Part shown: piece by piece, positions 24,374 through 37,000 of the stretch | How positions within the stretch are numbered: position 1 is the first letter of the stretch | Layout of the letters: every line of letters begins with the position of its first letter | Assembly: GCF_964275005.1 (NCBI RefSeq) | Contig: NC_092696.1 | Coordinates: 29,223,953-29,287,952 of the forward strand | DNA: 64,000 nt | Origin: Diadema setosum | Taxonomy: Eukaryota > Echinodermata > Echinoidea > Diadematoida > Diadematidae | Direction of reading: 5' to 3' | Translations under genes and position numbers: made by a program | Notes under the pieces: model-generated | What the model saw: the letters and a program-made list of their open reading frames with translations, nothing else | The model's database searches: none | Told to the model about the DNA's origin: nothing

Positions 24374-26230
24374 GGCAGGGTTCCGACTAAAGGCCGTGTC
24401 ACACCTTTCCGGGCAAGCTATAAAGCGGGCTTGTGGCGAGAAGGTAGTTTCCAGCACGTAGAAGATTTTCCGCGGGCGAACAAGAATGTTTGCAATTTTC
24501 GCACTTGTTTCTTACCGTGTAGACATGTGCTATATACTTAGCTTCTACTTGCGTGCATTCCGTGTCACCTGCGTGAGAGCTTTGAAACCGATCCGTTTTA
24601 CGAGCGACTTATAGGTACTGAGAAGTACCTGCGTTGGAGTTGCCTGCGACGTGCTGCCGGTAAGGGTCTGCTACTGGTGTTCTGCGTGTTCCTCACGACT
24701 CCCCCACGACTCACTCGGAACAAGTTTTGAGCATGCTCAAGGCCTTGTCATACCGTATCTGGGGAAGTTTCGCGGCTTGACTTGCGGGGAAACAAATTTG
24801 CTACCCGGAGCTCTCTGCAGTTGGTCCGCACCTGACATTACCTAGCGCGTATCTCGCCTGTAGTTGCCCGGAGGTGCTCAGGCAAGTCCGATTTAACCGC
24901 AGCCAAGTTTTGAGCATGACCAAAACTTTTTCCGGGTGAGTCGCGGGGATGCCCGCAGAGGTCCACGCAGAACGCCAGTAGGAGGCCCTTAGCGGCAGCA
25001 CTTCGCAGACAACTCCCACGTATAGGTACTTCGCAGTCCCCGTATGCAGCCAAGATAATGACATTCCGTGGGACTTCTGCCATTCCTTCAGAGGAATTCC
25101 TTCACTGTGTTGTCAGCCCCCACGCGACTGGTACAAAGGTCACACAGTCACACAGCATACCCGCAAGTAGAATTTAAGTAGAACATGCACTGACTCGCCC
25201 GAATCCTTGTTCGCCCTCAGAAATTTCCGGTATGCTGGAAAATCCCTACACGCAACAAGCCTGCATAGCTTGCCCGGAAAGGTGTGACAGGGCCTAAACA
25301 TGGTTGCGGGTAAAAAGATTTGCGTGCACACCTCCGGGTGACTAAGGATGAGATACGTGCTAGGTACTGTCATGTGCGGCTCATTCCGGGGACCTCCGGG
25401 TATAGTAAAAATTGTTCCTCATAAGTCGCACGCAAGGCTTGCCAGGAAAGGTGTGACACGGCCTTTAGCCGAGTTACAGTGCCGAGCTTTGGCGAGTTAT
25501 GGCGAGTTGCCTCAAAGGGGCACTCGCGTTAACTCGCGTAAAGCTCTTCATGTAACTCGGGATAACTCGCGAGTGGTTCAAAAATTTTTGAACATGTTCA
25601 AGATTTTCCCTAACTCGAAGTAACTCGTGCTGAAATCATTTAAACTCGTAATAAACTCGTACTACTCGTAACAAACTCTCAATACTCGGACGAAACTCGC
25701 GATGAACTCTTCGTAACTCGCCACCTTCAAATACGCGAGTTCTGCTCGAGTTTTGAAGAGTGCAATACGAGCACTACCACCCTACTACCAGTATGTGTAA
25801 GGGGCAGTTGCCCTCGAGCTAAGCGCGAGTTTAGATCGAGCTCTGCGACTTACAACGAGTTTTGTGTTAGCTTATTCAGAGTGCATTGAACTGACCTATT
25901 GATATGGAATTATTCACGTTTCACAGGGATTGCGCAAACTCATAACGGACTCGTAACGGGCTCGTAACGGACTCGTAACAAGCTGTTTATAACTCGATGA
26001 AAGCTCGATTTAAGTCGTACACAGGTCATCACAACTCGCCCCAAGCTCGGTGTGACTCGTATTACGCTCGGATCACTCGTACCGCTATCGTAGTAAACTC
26101 AATGTTGCCTCGTAGATCACTCATGCGCAGCTCATTAAAATTGACAAATTTCACGCGAGTTCACGCGAGTTCAAGCTCTCGCAGCTCGGCACAACTCGGG
26201 ACTCGAACTCGGCTATGTGGGAACCTTGCT
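24374..26230. mobile_element. Outer non-autonomous DNA transposon (TTA target duplication) interrupted by a second one
   Basis: The left end GGCAGGGTTCCGACTA is interrupted at 24390 and resumes at 25466 with TAGCCGAGTTACAGTGCCGA. The right end is the complement (GGCTATGTGGGAACCTTGCT, ending 26230). TTA flanks both ends (24371-24373 and 26231-26233). The body is an array of ACTCG / CGAGTT words in both orientations. No transposase. A 3-bp TTA duplication suggests a PIF/Harbinger-type origin; this is inference. Confidence 0.75.
24390..25465. mobile_element. Inner non-autonomous DNA transposon with TA target duplication, nested
   Basis: The ends are AAGGCCGTGTCACACCTTTC and its complement (GGTGTGACACGGCCTT), flanked by TA at 24388-24389 and 25466-25467. 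A second, slightly different right end lies at about 25268-25296, so the element may itself have been extended. Non-coding. It sits inside the terminal repeat of the outer element. Confidence 0.8.
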
Positions 26231-26657
26231 TTAAGTGTAACAATGAAGAACGTTGAGTATACATTCAACACATTCCGTATGCCCCCCCCCCCAAAAAAAA
26301 AACAAACAAACAAACAAACAAACAAACAAACAGACAAAAAAACTCCGCAATGATAACATTATAAATAGTGAATCAATCCAAATGAAATTTCAGGGTGTGA
26401 AACTATAAGTTATTACCCACATTTTACAGAAAACCCTATCTGATTTGCTCCAGGGGTCAAAGAGAAATGATTAGTTTTGTAGATTATGTCAGGAATCCCT
26501 TCCTTCCAAGTTCTGTTCATTATTCACACATTATGCAGTTCCAAGAGCATCGAAGTGCTTAACATGGAAGAATTAGACCCATGATATGCTTTACAAAGAT
26601 CCACATTTCTCTGTGACCACCAAACCAAGTTGAAGGAAATTTTGTGCAAGATATAGC

Positions 26658-26712
<55 letters not shown>

Positions 26713-27024
26713 TCATATATTAAGACCCTGAAGTTGCATTTAGACCGTTCAATCATATTGAAAGTTATCAATGCGAATATTCGATTGTATTTTTTTTCTG
26801 GGTGGGGGGGGGGGACATAATGTACAGTAGTTCAAGAGAACTTGTAGCTCCATGGATACAGCATGCCTGCTGTTGAAGTGATTATAGCAATACGTCGCAG
26901 TCGAAATTTCGTCACTTTTCGAGAAAAGGACGGTACTGCGGTGTATTGAAAAAAAAAAGAATAAATAAATCGATTAAAAAAAAATAAAACACTCACAATC
27001 TGGCAGTTCCATCGCCAGTAATAT
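26231..27024. other. Non-coding, with microsatellites
   Basis: A CAAA run (26301-26335) and a TA run (about 26655-26710). No gene recognised. Confidence 0.5.
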
Positions 27025-27391
27025 TAGGGAGTTTTAGATTTTCGCGACGGGAACGTTCAGAGAAATAAAAACAAACAAACAACAAGACAAACATGTTCTT
27101 TCTAAGCAAGCGCAGAATCGATTATCAGACTCGATCTCGATAGCTCGCTTTGTTTGAGTTTTCACTACGCGTTTTGTGCTATTGTTACGTCCGCTAAATT
27201 CTCGACGTAGGGAGCTATTTAATGCACGGCTCATACTATGGGGGGGGGGGGGCGCCATTTTATTTGTTATAACTAGGTTGCGTCTCGGCGTAATCTAAAG
27301 CTGATTTTCAAAACGGCGCAGCTGGGAAGAAGAGAACGTCCAGCTCAAGCGTCGTCTCAAACGTGCACGCCGCACATCTAAAGCTCCCTAC
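27025..27391. mobile_element. MITE with ~38-bp terminal inverted repeats
   Basis: Left TAGGGAGTTTTAGATTTTCG and right complement of CATCTAAAGCTCCCTA; the match extends to AACGTT / AACGTG. An additional internal GTAGGGAGCT lies near 27206. Target duplication not clear. Non-coding. Confidence 0.6.
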
Positions 27392-27494
27392 TAAAGGCAA
27401 AACATAGTTCTGGTACTCCTGCAAAATTGTCAAATTTCGCCCCAAAATGTACACGTAGGCCTAAGAAATGTGTGAAATAACACTGTAATAACAA

Positions 27495-30046
27495 GATATT
27501 TTTTCTGTAATGACGAAAATGCTCGCGTCTCAAAGCTTACTGAGTTTACTGAATCATTATCCGTACTTCTAGCTGATACATATTTTGTGAACAAGAGTTG
27601 TTTTATCATGGGTGACTTTAATTTCAACCTTTTAGATTGTTATACCAACTCCACATGCCAAGATTTCCTCAACGTGATGCTATCCGAGTCTTTTTCACCT
27701 CTTAAGAAGCCCACTCGAATTTCTGATGTCACAGCAACTTTAATTGACAATATTTTTGTTAATAGTCCCCTTTCTAATATCACGTTTGGTATAATAGTGT
27801 CTGATGTATCCTATCATTTTCCGATTTTCGCTGTTATGCCCAATTTTAACATATTAAGTAATGCCTCTTTTCATTCGCCCAGTTCTGGTTTTCGAGAAAT
27901 GTCAGAAACTAATCTCAGTAGACTTAGGGAGAGACTAAGATCCGTTGATTGGTCAATTGTTAATAACCAAAGCGATGCAAACTTAGCGTTTGAACACTTT
28001 TCACAAATACTGTCATCTATATTATGATTTCAGTATACCCGTTAAGCCATTTACTCGTTCAAGCCGAAAAAAAAAGTTCCCAAAAAACCTTGGATTACAA
28101 AATCTCTCCTTAGGTCTATTAACCGTAAAAATACCCTTTTCTATAAATACAGAAGTGATCCTAACAGTCGAACTCGGTCTCGGTATGTGCATTTTCACAA
28201 CGTTCTTATATCATCCATACGTTTAGCCAAACGAATGCATTTTTCAAAGCAACAATATCAAGTATAAAAATGACATCAAGAGTATGTGGAAGGTGATAAA
28301 TGAAGCGCTGAACACTAAAAAGAACATTGAACCCCCTAGGCATATCATTTTTAATGATAAGTATATTGAAGATCAAGTTGATGTGGCAGAAGTATTCAAT
28401 GAATACTTTGTAAGCATAGGACCTAATCTTGCCAGCAGTATTCCACACTCAAACACTGATTTTTATTACTTTTTAAAAGACCAGAATCAGCAGTCTCTTT
28501 TTTTCGAACCAGTCATTGAATAAGAAATCAAAGATATCGTGCAAAATTTGAACAATAAGAAAAGCTCTGGATGTGACGGAATCACCAATTTCCTCCTTAA
28601 AAACATCATTAATGAAGTAGTTACACCATTAACACACATTTTTAATTTATCGTTATCTACTGGCATAGTTCCACAAAAAGTGAAAATAGCTAAAGTTGTA
28701 CCAATTTTTAAAAAAGGACAAAAAGAATCTGTGATAAATTATCGCCCTATTTCTTTGTTAACTTCGTTTTCAAAACTTCTTGAAAGGTTGGTATATACGT
28801 GCACACACAAATTTCTCGAAAAGTGTGAAGTTTTTTGTAACTCCCAGTTTGGTTTTAGGAAAAACCACAGTACGACCCATGCCTTACTCACTTTTATCCA
28901 TAAAGTTGCTCATGCTATAGATGATGTCTCCCACACAATTGGAGTTTTTCTTGATTTTTCAAAGGCCTTCGACACAATTGACCATGATATTTTGATTTAC
29001 AAGCTACGACATTATGGTATACGTAGGAAGGCTCTGGACTGGTTTCGAGATTATTTATCAAACAGAAAACAATTTGTGAGTATAAATGGTCGTGATTCTC
29101 AGTTAAAGTTAATTTCATGTGGTGTTCCACAAGGCTCCTTACTAGGCCCACTATTGTTCATTTTGTACATTAACGATCTTCGTAGTTCCTCGCCAATTCT
29201 TTCCTTTATATGTTTTGCTGACGACTCCAATCTGTTTTTTACACACAGAGATCATTATACTCTTGTTAACACAATGAATACAGAACTTAAATCTGTGCAA
29301 TCTTGGATATACGCCAACAAATTGTCACTTAATATCGATAAAACTCATTGTATGCTTTTTAGCAACAGTCTTAAATCCCTTCCTTGTAACATTAAGTTTA
29401 ATGAAACTGAATTAAATCCAGTTAGTAGTATAAAATTCCTAGGGCTTTATATTGACAGTGATTTGTCCTGGAAATCCCACGTCAGTCATTTCCAGTAATA
29501 TTCTTTCCAAAAATACGGGTGTTCTTAATAAACTGAAGAATGTTTTTCCAAGTCAAATCCTGCTTAATCTTTATTCTACTCTGATTACTCCGTACGTTGA
29601 TTATGGTATTCTTGTTTGGGGGAATGCACCTAGAAATCTTCTTGACATACTGTTCCGTGTTCAAAAACGCGCCATCAGAAATATCAACCATGTTGGATAT
29701 TTGTCTCACACGAATGATTTATTTTTCAAAAATAAGATACTGAAAACATCAAATTTATTTAGTTACAACGTCGGCATATTTATGTATAAATTTTCTGCCA
29801 AGGAGTTACCGGATGTTTTCACTCGCATGTTCAGGAAAAATTTTGACTCATAATTATCCTACCCGCCAAAGTGACGCATTTCACCTTCCACGTACTCGAA
29901 CAATTTTCGCTAAAAAAACGATGCATACGGGCTCTAGATATTGGAATGACCTCTCCCCCGAAATAAAAAGCTGCTCGTCTTTATATTCCTTTAAACGCAA
30001 ATTAAAAGAGTCTTTATTGAGTGAATATCTTGCAGAAACTGAATAA
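27495..30046 (+). mobile_element. 5'-truncated, decayed LINE of the CR1/Jockey group
   Basis: Pieces of one ORF2 run in order in several frames. First is the end of an APE endonuclease (27587-28027, with CFIMGDFNFNLL, TLIDNIF and a degenerate SDVSYHFPI). Next is a linker region (28284-28523). Then comes a long reverse-transcriptase frame (28539-29498, with SGCDGITNFLLKN, YRPISLLTSFSKLLERL, DFSKAFDTIDHDIL, GVPQGSLLGPLLFILYINDL and the catalytic FADDSN). Last are the post-RT parts at 29452-29853 and 29813-30046. Several frameshifts and at least one in-frame stop (28521-28523) show it is dead. The endonuclease N-terminus and ORF1 are missing. Confidence 0.85.
28524..29498 (+). pseudogene. Reverse-transcriptase core of the decayed LINE
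   Basis: This is the longest surviving frame of the LINE (about 320 codons), covering the fingers and palm of the reverse transcriptase. The DFSKAFD and FADD carboxylates are intact, and the GVPQGSLLGP primer-grip block is preserved. It ends with FLGLYIDSDLSWKSHVSHFQ, after which the frame shifts and the sequence continues from 29452. It would not make a full ORF2 protein. Because the core remains well conserved, inactivation is probably recent relative to the LINE fragments at 21.5 and 32.6 kb. Confidence 0.85.
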
Positions 30047-31100
30047 TTGTAATGTTTTATGTAATATTGTGGTATGTTATTGTCCGATCAAACATTCTTG
30101 TCAACACGCTGCAGATTCCATTTTGGGTCTTGCTGTCAGGCTCTCCGAATTCATAATTATCAATTCCACATTCTACTTCGCTTCCCTCTCTTCCTCTTTC
30201 CCTCTCTAACTTTCTATACTTGCAGAGCTTGACGGCGGGCACCAAATGGCTTGATCGCTGTACACTTCTTGTGTCTTACTGATCATATCCTGGCGATAGC
30301 TTTAATGCAACAACAGTTTATAGTAATTATGTAGAGTGAAATTGGCGTTGTGATTGGTTGGAATGTATCACGTGATCGTGCAAAAAGTTTGTTATAGTGG
30401 CACGACCGTGCCACTATAACGCTTACGCTTACGCTTATGCATAATGCCTACGCTTTATGTACGAAGAGATTCGCGCAAGGCCTAGGGAGGGCGGCGGCCG
30501 ATGGACGTGGTGTAAGAAAAGACCATGCATTTCAACGTCATGCGCACGTAGAGCTCTGGATCATGGACGCAGAATTTTTAAGCGAGTCTGCTCTGTGATG
30601 TGCAGTACGCATACACGGCTGTACCGTCGCACGATGTGTACAGTTTGTACGCAAACTACGGTAGGTTGCGGTTCTGCGTGCAACAAGTGCAGTGCCGGCG
30701 GTACGGTGAGGCTTGTTAGATCTAAACTCCCAAAACTAAATTATCCCTCGTGCAGTTCTATTCACCTCGGCCTGCGGCCAAGGTGAAACAAAGCAGCACT
30801 TGGGATAATTTAATATTTGTCGTTCTCTAATCCAGTATAGTGCATCATAGAGCATGCACTATTTATATAATAGTGTATATACCAAAGTAGGTTTTATGAT
30901 TATGCAAATCATGTTGTACTCCTGAAACCAATGACAGCTCGGTCACAGAAATAGTTCGCATTTTAGTATTTCTTTTTTTCTTATTTGGCACCCTTACATC
31001 ATCTGGTCTTATCTACTATCCGTTCTCCGTTTCTTTTTCACAAACACTGATTACTCGGGGCTTACAGCCAAACAAGCTTGCTTTCATGTAGGTCCCGTCA
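30047..31100. other. Non-coding with two hairpins
   Basis: A perfect 14-bp-arm palindrome (GTTATAGTGGCACG with complement, 2-nt loop) lies at 30391-30420. A second hairpin at 30736-30813 has arms with AAATTATCCC and an inner TTCACCTCGGCC / GGCCAAGGTGAA stem. The GC-richer open frame between them has no recognisable domain. Confidence 0.6.
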
Positions 31101-31285
31101 TACTTTTCTTTGATCAACCCCGTCTCGGTTTCGAATTTGACAAGTTATTACATAATTACTGTGTTATCACCATGAATATGTGTTTTGCACATTGTTTACA
31201 AGGTGAAAGAACTTGTTTGATTTCTATTATAATGTCCATAAATGAGAAGTATGGAAATAAAATGAATTGAATTGAACTGAACTGA
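31100..31285 (+). mobile_element. LINE 3' tail with TGAAT-type repeat
   Basis: AGTATGGAAATAAAATGAATTG runs into a short array of GAATT/GAACT. It resembles the tail at 15950-16020. It may be the 3' end of the LINE at 27.5-30.0 kb, separated by insertions, but this is not proven. Confidence 0.35.
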
Positions 31286-32025
31286 ATTACCTGATCGAGG
31301 CCAGGATATCTCGGACTCGGGGACAACTCGGCCTAACTTTGATGGCGGGGCCGAGTTGTACCCTCTGGATTTTACAATGTTGTACTATGGGAGCGCTTTG
31401 CGTTCTGGTTGGTCGCAGTTATGGGCAGAGTTAATACAACACGCGCATCAAAGAATTTCTTTGGCGGGCATCCAAAATGAACGTACGCCTATGTACAGAA
31501 TGGCGTTCACGAAATGCGTATGACTTATCTGAAATAGGGCCGAGCTGTCACTAAGACCGAGTTAACCTGGTCCTTTTGGAACAAAAGTCGGTATACCGAC
31601 TTTTATTTTTGATCTCCAGATACTCCGAAACAACTCATTATCCTTGCAAATTGCGTCAGCCAGGTAAGTTTCTTGGTAGACTCTTTCGATATATTGCAAG
31701 CAAATATGAAATGGTGCAAGACGGATTTTCAAGCGCTATCAGAACTATGTTTTCACTTTAACCCCATAGAGAATCAGCATGATGTCTAGAGAGCCCTCAC
31801 CGATAACCGACAAACCACCAGGAGGGTTTGATTTGCTCCGTCGTCAGGGCCTTTGATAATTGATAGGCAGCATAACCACAAAAAGACTGCGTTGTCTCTA
31901 TGCGACTCTTCCAAGGAGGATGCATGCCATCATCAGAAAGCGCGATCGAGTACCTATAACATTAACAAATACTAAAACTTCATGAAATCTACGTAACAAT
32001 TTACTCTTGACTTGCGATCATGTAG
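31286..32025. other. Non-coding; small hairpin
   Basis: A hairpin with GGGGACAACTCGGCC and its near complement lies near 31319-31364. No gene recognised. Confidence 0.45.
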
Positions 32026-32184
32026 CAGTGGCGGATCCAGAGGGGACAGACCGGGCGCGCGCCCCATCTTTATTATTTTTTTTTTAAAACAAAGGATTAA
32101 AAAAAATGGGGTGGCAGAGAGTGCGCCAACCCTTTAATTTTGGAAAGGCACCTCCCCTTTACGGAATTACTGGATCCGCCACTG
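32026..32184. mobile_element. 159-bp MITE with CAGTGGCGGATCCAG termini
   Basis: Perfect 15-bp terminal inverted repeats, CAGTGGCGGATCCAG and CTGGATCCGCCACTG. The interior is short, A-rich and non-coding. The flanks are TGTAG and AGTAG, which do not give a clean target duplication. CAGTGGCGG-type ends are common in hAT-like elements; the superfamily is inference. Confidence 0.75.
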
Positions 32185-32539
32185 AGTAGCGCCTATACTT
32201 CGAAGTCAATTCATTGAAATTAATTTGTTTTCATGTCACGAACTGTCTCCATTATAGTGCAATGCAATACTTTTGGAACGGGAATGTGTACATTTATAGT
32301 ATAAATATCAAACGTTTGTGCGTGAGTTTTCTTTTGACACGCATAAAATTTCTTGGCAGCCTCAAGACCCACAAACAAAAATAAGCTTTTAGAATTAGGA
32401 AACTCTTTTTCCTCCTACCTCATCTTTTAGTGTGTTTAGTCGTGTGTGTGTATGTTTTTGTTTTTGTTTTCTTCATAAAGCATACCATACATGTAAGATT
32501 ATGAAAATGTCACGGAAAAGAACAAAATATGATTATGAT

Positions 32540-33685
32540 TATGTTTTATATCGAAAGAAATTAAGTAAGTCAGTCAGAAAAATATTTAAGAATAATTGTT
32601 AATGAAACACTCAACTGGAATGATCATTGTAATGAAATGTATGTTAAATGTAGTAAAATTATTGGTGCTATTAAAAGGAATTTTTTACATTGTCCGTCAC
32701 ATGTTTTAATCAGTAAATACAATTCACTTATACGTTCATGTTTAGAATATTGTGCTGCTGCATGGGATCCATACAGATTATCTCACATTAACGTACTTGA
32801 GCGTGTTCAGAAGAGGTTTGTTAGACTATTGTTTCGTGACTGGGAAACAAGTTATGATACGTTATTGCAAAAGATACATTTCTCGAAATTAGTCACAAGG
32901 CGTAAGTATTTCAGACTTATAATGTTTTACAAAATGATAAATGATATGGTGAACACTGGACAACATAGAATTACACGAGAGAACAGATTTGGTAGAAACA
33001 AGATCATAATAAGAAAGTATATATCCCTTCTGCAAGAACTGATTATCTCAAATGTTCTTTTTATCTCAAGACTTCACAAGAATGGATTTCATTGCCAAGT
33101 AACATTGTATCCAGTACATCTCTTTCTGGCTTTAAATGTTTATTAAGACAGTTTTTAGGTATGTGAATTCATTTTTTTTATGTATTATGTATAACATATA
33201 AGTCTCATTTGGTGAATGTCTATCCATATTCTGTCTGGTGCAATATTAATGTGCATAATTCTTTTTTAAATGTATTCATCCATGTTTTAATATTCCGCTA
33301 GTATGTCATGCAACATGGTTTGTTGTTTTAGATGATTATTCTTCTCTTGCAATATCACTTATTTACATAAATTTATTCATATTGGTTATCCATTTTTGTG
33401 TAATATATTGCTGTTCCGAAGGCCAGAGCTTGATTTCGTTGTTATTTTACACTATAACTGTATAATATTTATACCTAAATGTATTTAGATTTTTGTATTT
33501 CAATGTTCCGATCATATTTTTTAATTTGTTTAATTTGGTGATGATGTACTTCACGGGTGCAGACATGCATGGGTATTCGTACCTTTTTTTGCACCCCTAG
33601 ACATTTTGTTTTTAATTTGTCTGAATAAACACAATACAATACGATACAATACAATACAATACAATACAATACAATACAATACAAT
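32540..33685 (+). mobile_element. 5'-truncated LINE, post-RT region, with (ACAAT)n tail
   Basis: Open codons from about 32595 to 33146 encode the region downstream of a LINE reverse transcriptase (IVNETLNWNDHCNEM, IIGAIKRNFLHCP, SCLEYCAAAWDPY, VQKRFVRLLFRDW). A long 3' UTR ends in an ACAAT array at 33630-33685. The catalytic core is absent. It is a different family from the 21.5-kb fragment, judged by sequence and by tail. Confidence 0.8.
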
Positions 33686-33935
33686 TGTATCTCCATCGCG
33701 TCATCGTGCACGAATTTAAAGATTTAGGACTAGATCATAAGTTTTGTTTTAGTAACAGATGTGAAAAAAACAGGTAAGAAGGTAAGAAAAAGGACTGCTG
33801 ATGAGGTGAACTTGGGTAATGAATAAATCTTTAACATGTACTCAATAACGGAGACGTACACGTAGGTGTAATTTACCATTTGCAGATGAAACAAAAACCC
33901 AGCATTAGTGCTTAAAAATAGTTCTAAAATGTGAG

Positions 33936-33957
33936 TGATATATATATATATATAATT

Positions 33958-34025
<68 letters not shown>

Positions 34026-34037
34026 GTGTGTGTGTGT
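33936..34037. repeat. Compound TA / CA / TG microsatellite
   Basis: (TA)n, (CA)n, (TA)n and (TG)n follow one another and directly abut the 66-bp repeat at the left end of the HERO-like element. Confidence 0.9.
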
Positions 34038-37000
34038 GTTTTTTTGGCTAACTCCTGTCGGGGTGTCGTCATTATTTTTGGCCAATGTTTTGGTATTTCA
34101 TATTCCCTCCTGATCGTAAGTTTCAGTGACCGCCAGGAAAGACTGGATGACTATCAGGAACAGACTGATTGACAGCTAGGAAAGACTAGTGTGTTTTATC
34201 ATGGATACAGTTACTTCAGAGAATTTCATACCGGCTGGGAGGTCGCCCGGGTTAACAAGCTCCCATGTTTCGACGACTTTGGACCTGGATTTTGACTTAG
34301 ACGACGATTCTGATTCAAGCGATCTGAAGCTTGCGACCGAAGAGGACACTTGTGAAATTTGTCACCGTCAATTCAAAGGGAGGAGAGGAGTCCGAATTCA
34401 TCAGGGCAAGACAAATTGCGGTGAGTCTTTGAACCGTATCTTGTTTCATAACTTGAGTAAATCGGGGCAGAACGGGAACTTGGTAAACGAAAACCACAAT
34501 GTTCATCGTATGCCGTCAGAGGCTCGAGATCGTTTTGTTTTGTCAAAGCAAGAGAGACACCCTTCGATAAATTGGCCAAATATGAGTAATAATCATGACT
34601 GGGAGAACTTTGATGAGGAAGCAGAAAGAGTGGTGAAATCTCTCATGCATGGTTCCACCGAACAAAAGCTTAAGACTTATGAGAAGATGGTGCATGCAAT
34701 TGCTGTGGAATACTTTGGTACAAAGGAAAAGGTCAAGCGTGTGATTCAACCAAACCGACGAGCTCTCCGGCTGAGAGAACTTCGCGAGGAAAAGAGGAGG
34801 CTCCAAAAGAGGTTGCGGACGGCACCGGATGAGGAGAGGGAAGGTTTAAAGGACCTGTGTGATAATCTGCATGTCGCGATTCTCAACCTACGTAAAGCGG
34901 ATAGGGCATGCAAGAGGAGACGAGAGAGAAGAGTGGGGAGAAGGAACTTCATGACTGACCCTTTCCGTGCAGCCAAAAAGATTCTTGAACCGAGCCCGAA
35001 GATTGATCTCGACTGCTCGAGGCAGGAATTAAATAACCATCTTCAACAGACTTATTCATCGGATGCGTCAAATGCTTTTGAAGAATGGGATGGCGCAATC
35101 AAGCCTGACCCGCCTTCGCAACCTTTCAGAGACACTGCCCCATCTTTCCGGGAGTTGAAAGTAATACTTGGGCGGACAAGAAATGCTTCCGCTCCGGGGC
35201 AAAACGGTCTTCCATACAGAATGTACAAGAAGTGCCCCCGTCTTCTTCGCGTGATATGGGGTCTTATGTTAGTTGTATGGAGAACAAAGAAGATCCCTAT
35301 CCAATGGAGAGTAGCAGAAGGTGTGTACATTCAAAAATCGGCGACTTCCAATGAAAAGACAATCACTGACTTCCGACCGATTTCTTTGCTTAATGTGGAA
35401 GCTAAGCTGTTTTTCGCAATTCAAGCCAAGAGATTAGAACATTATCTTCGAGTGAACGACTACCTAGATGTGCAGAAAGGAGGAATACGTGGCCATTGTG
35501 GCGTATGGGAGCACGTATCTACTCTGTGGGAAACCATCAAAGATGCCAAAACCTGTCAGAAGAACCTCGCTGTAATTTGGTTGGACCTTGCGAACGCGTA
35601 CGGTTCCGTTCCCCACGCGGCGATAAGTTTTGCTCTTCGCTGGTACCACGTTCCCGACACTTTTGTTGATCTTATTCAATCTTACTACGCCGGATTGTAC
35701 GCGCGCTTTTCGGTGAAGGATTGGACCTCGGACTGGCAGAAGTTTTCAATTGGCATCTTCATGGGTTGCACCTTGTCTCCAATTCTTTTTGTTTCGACTT
35801 TCAATCTTTTGAATGACTTTGTTAGCCAAATCTCGACGAAGCAATATCTCTTGAAGAAGAGGGGTATTCGTGTTCCTGTATTAAAGGAATACATGGATGA
35901 TATAACCATCTGCACTTCTTCGGTGATTTCGGCGCAGGAGGTTTTGGACAAAGTGAATGAATTTATGACTTGGAGCCGTATGAAAATCAAGGCAGCGAAA
36001 TCGCGATCGCTTGTATTGGTCCACGGGAAAGTTCGACATGAAGAACCCTTTGTTGTGGATGGGCAGAGGATCCCTGGGATTCATAATACGCCAGTCAAAT
36101 TCTTAGGACGCAAGATCAATGGAGATTTGAATGACAGGCAGGCTCGCTTGTCCATTGAAAACTCCCTTAGAAATTGGATGAAACTGCTGGATAAAAGTGT
36201 GCTGTCTGGAATCATGAAATGTTGGTGCTATAATCATCTTGTTCTACCTCGGATTCAGTGGCAACTGATGATATATGACATTGCGCTTTCACATGTTCAA
36301 CGAATGGAGACATTGGTGTCGAAGTTGCTTCGTAGGTGGCTTGGGGTCAGCTGTAATCTATCTTCTGTCGCGCTCTATTGTAAACAGTCGACACTTCGCT
36401 TACCTTTGGACAGTCTTACTGGAATTCTGAAGAGAACGGTAGTTAATAGTTTACTCCAACTTCGCGACAGCGCTGATGAGACGGTACAGAAGATGAAGCC
36501 TACGATTCGATGTGGGAGAAAGTGGAGTCCTGAGGAAGCTGTGGAGAGAGCGGAAAGCAGATTGCATTTTGAGGACATTGCAAGGGGACAAGTTGGGCGC
36601 CAAGGGGTAGGAGTTTCAAAATCCCGCCCATCGCTGGAGAAAATGAGCAAAAAGGAGCGGCGGTGTGAAGTTGGTAAAATTGTGGCTGTGGAGCATGATG
36701 ACGAATATTTTGTGCGTGCAGTTCAGATGGGGGTGCAGGGGAGGTGGACTTCGTGGGAGAACGTCAAACGTCGTGATCTAAAATGGAAGACTTTGTTTGA
36801 TATGAGTCCCAAACTTCTACAATTTGTAATAGGCACGACATATGACACCGTCTCAACCCCTAAAAACCTCCAGAGATGGGGCCTCGCTGCAAGTGATACA
36901 TGTGCCCTGTGTGGAGAGGAGTGCACCACATCACACATCTTGGCTGGTTGCCCCTTGAGTCTACAACAGGGTCGGTATACTTGGCGACATAATCGTGTGC

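Noticed and set aside
30457-30786. A 109-codon Cys/Arg-rich frame
   Set aside because: GC-rich stretch between two hairpins, no signal peptide, no regular cysteine spacing and no splice evidence.
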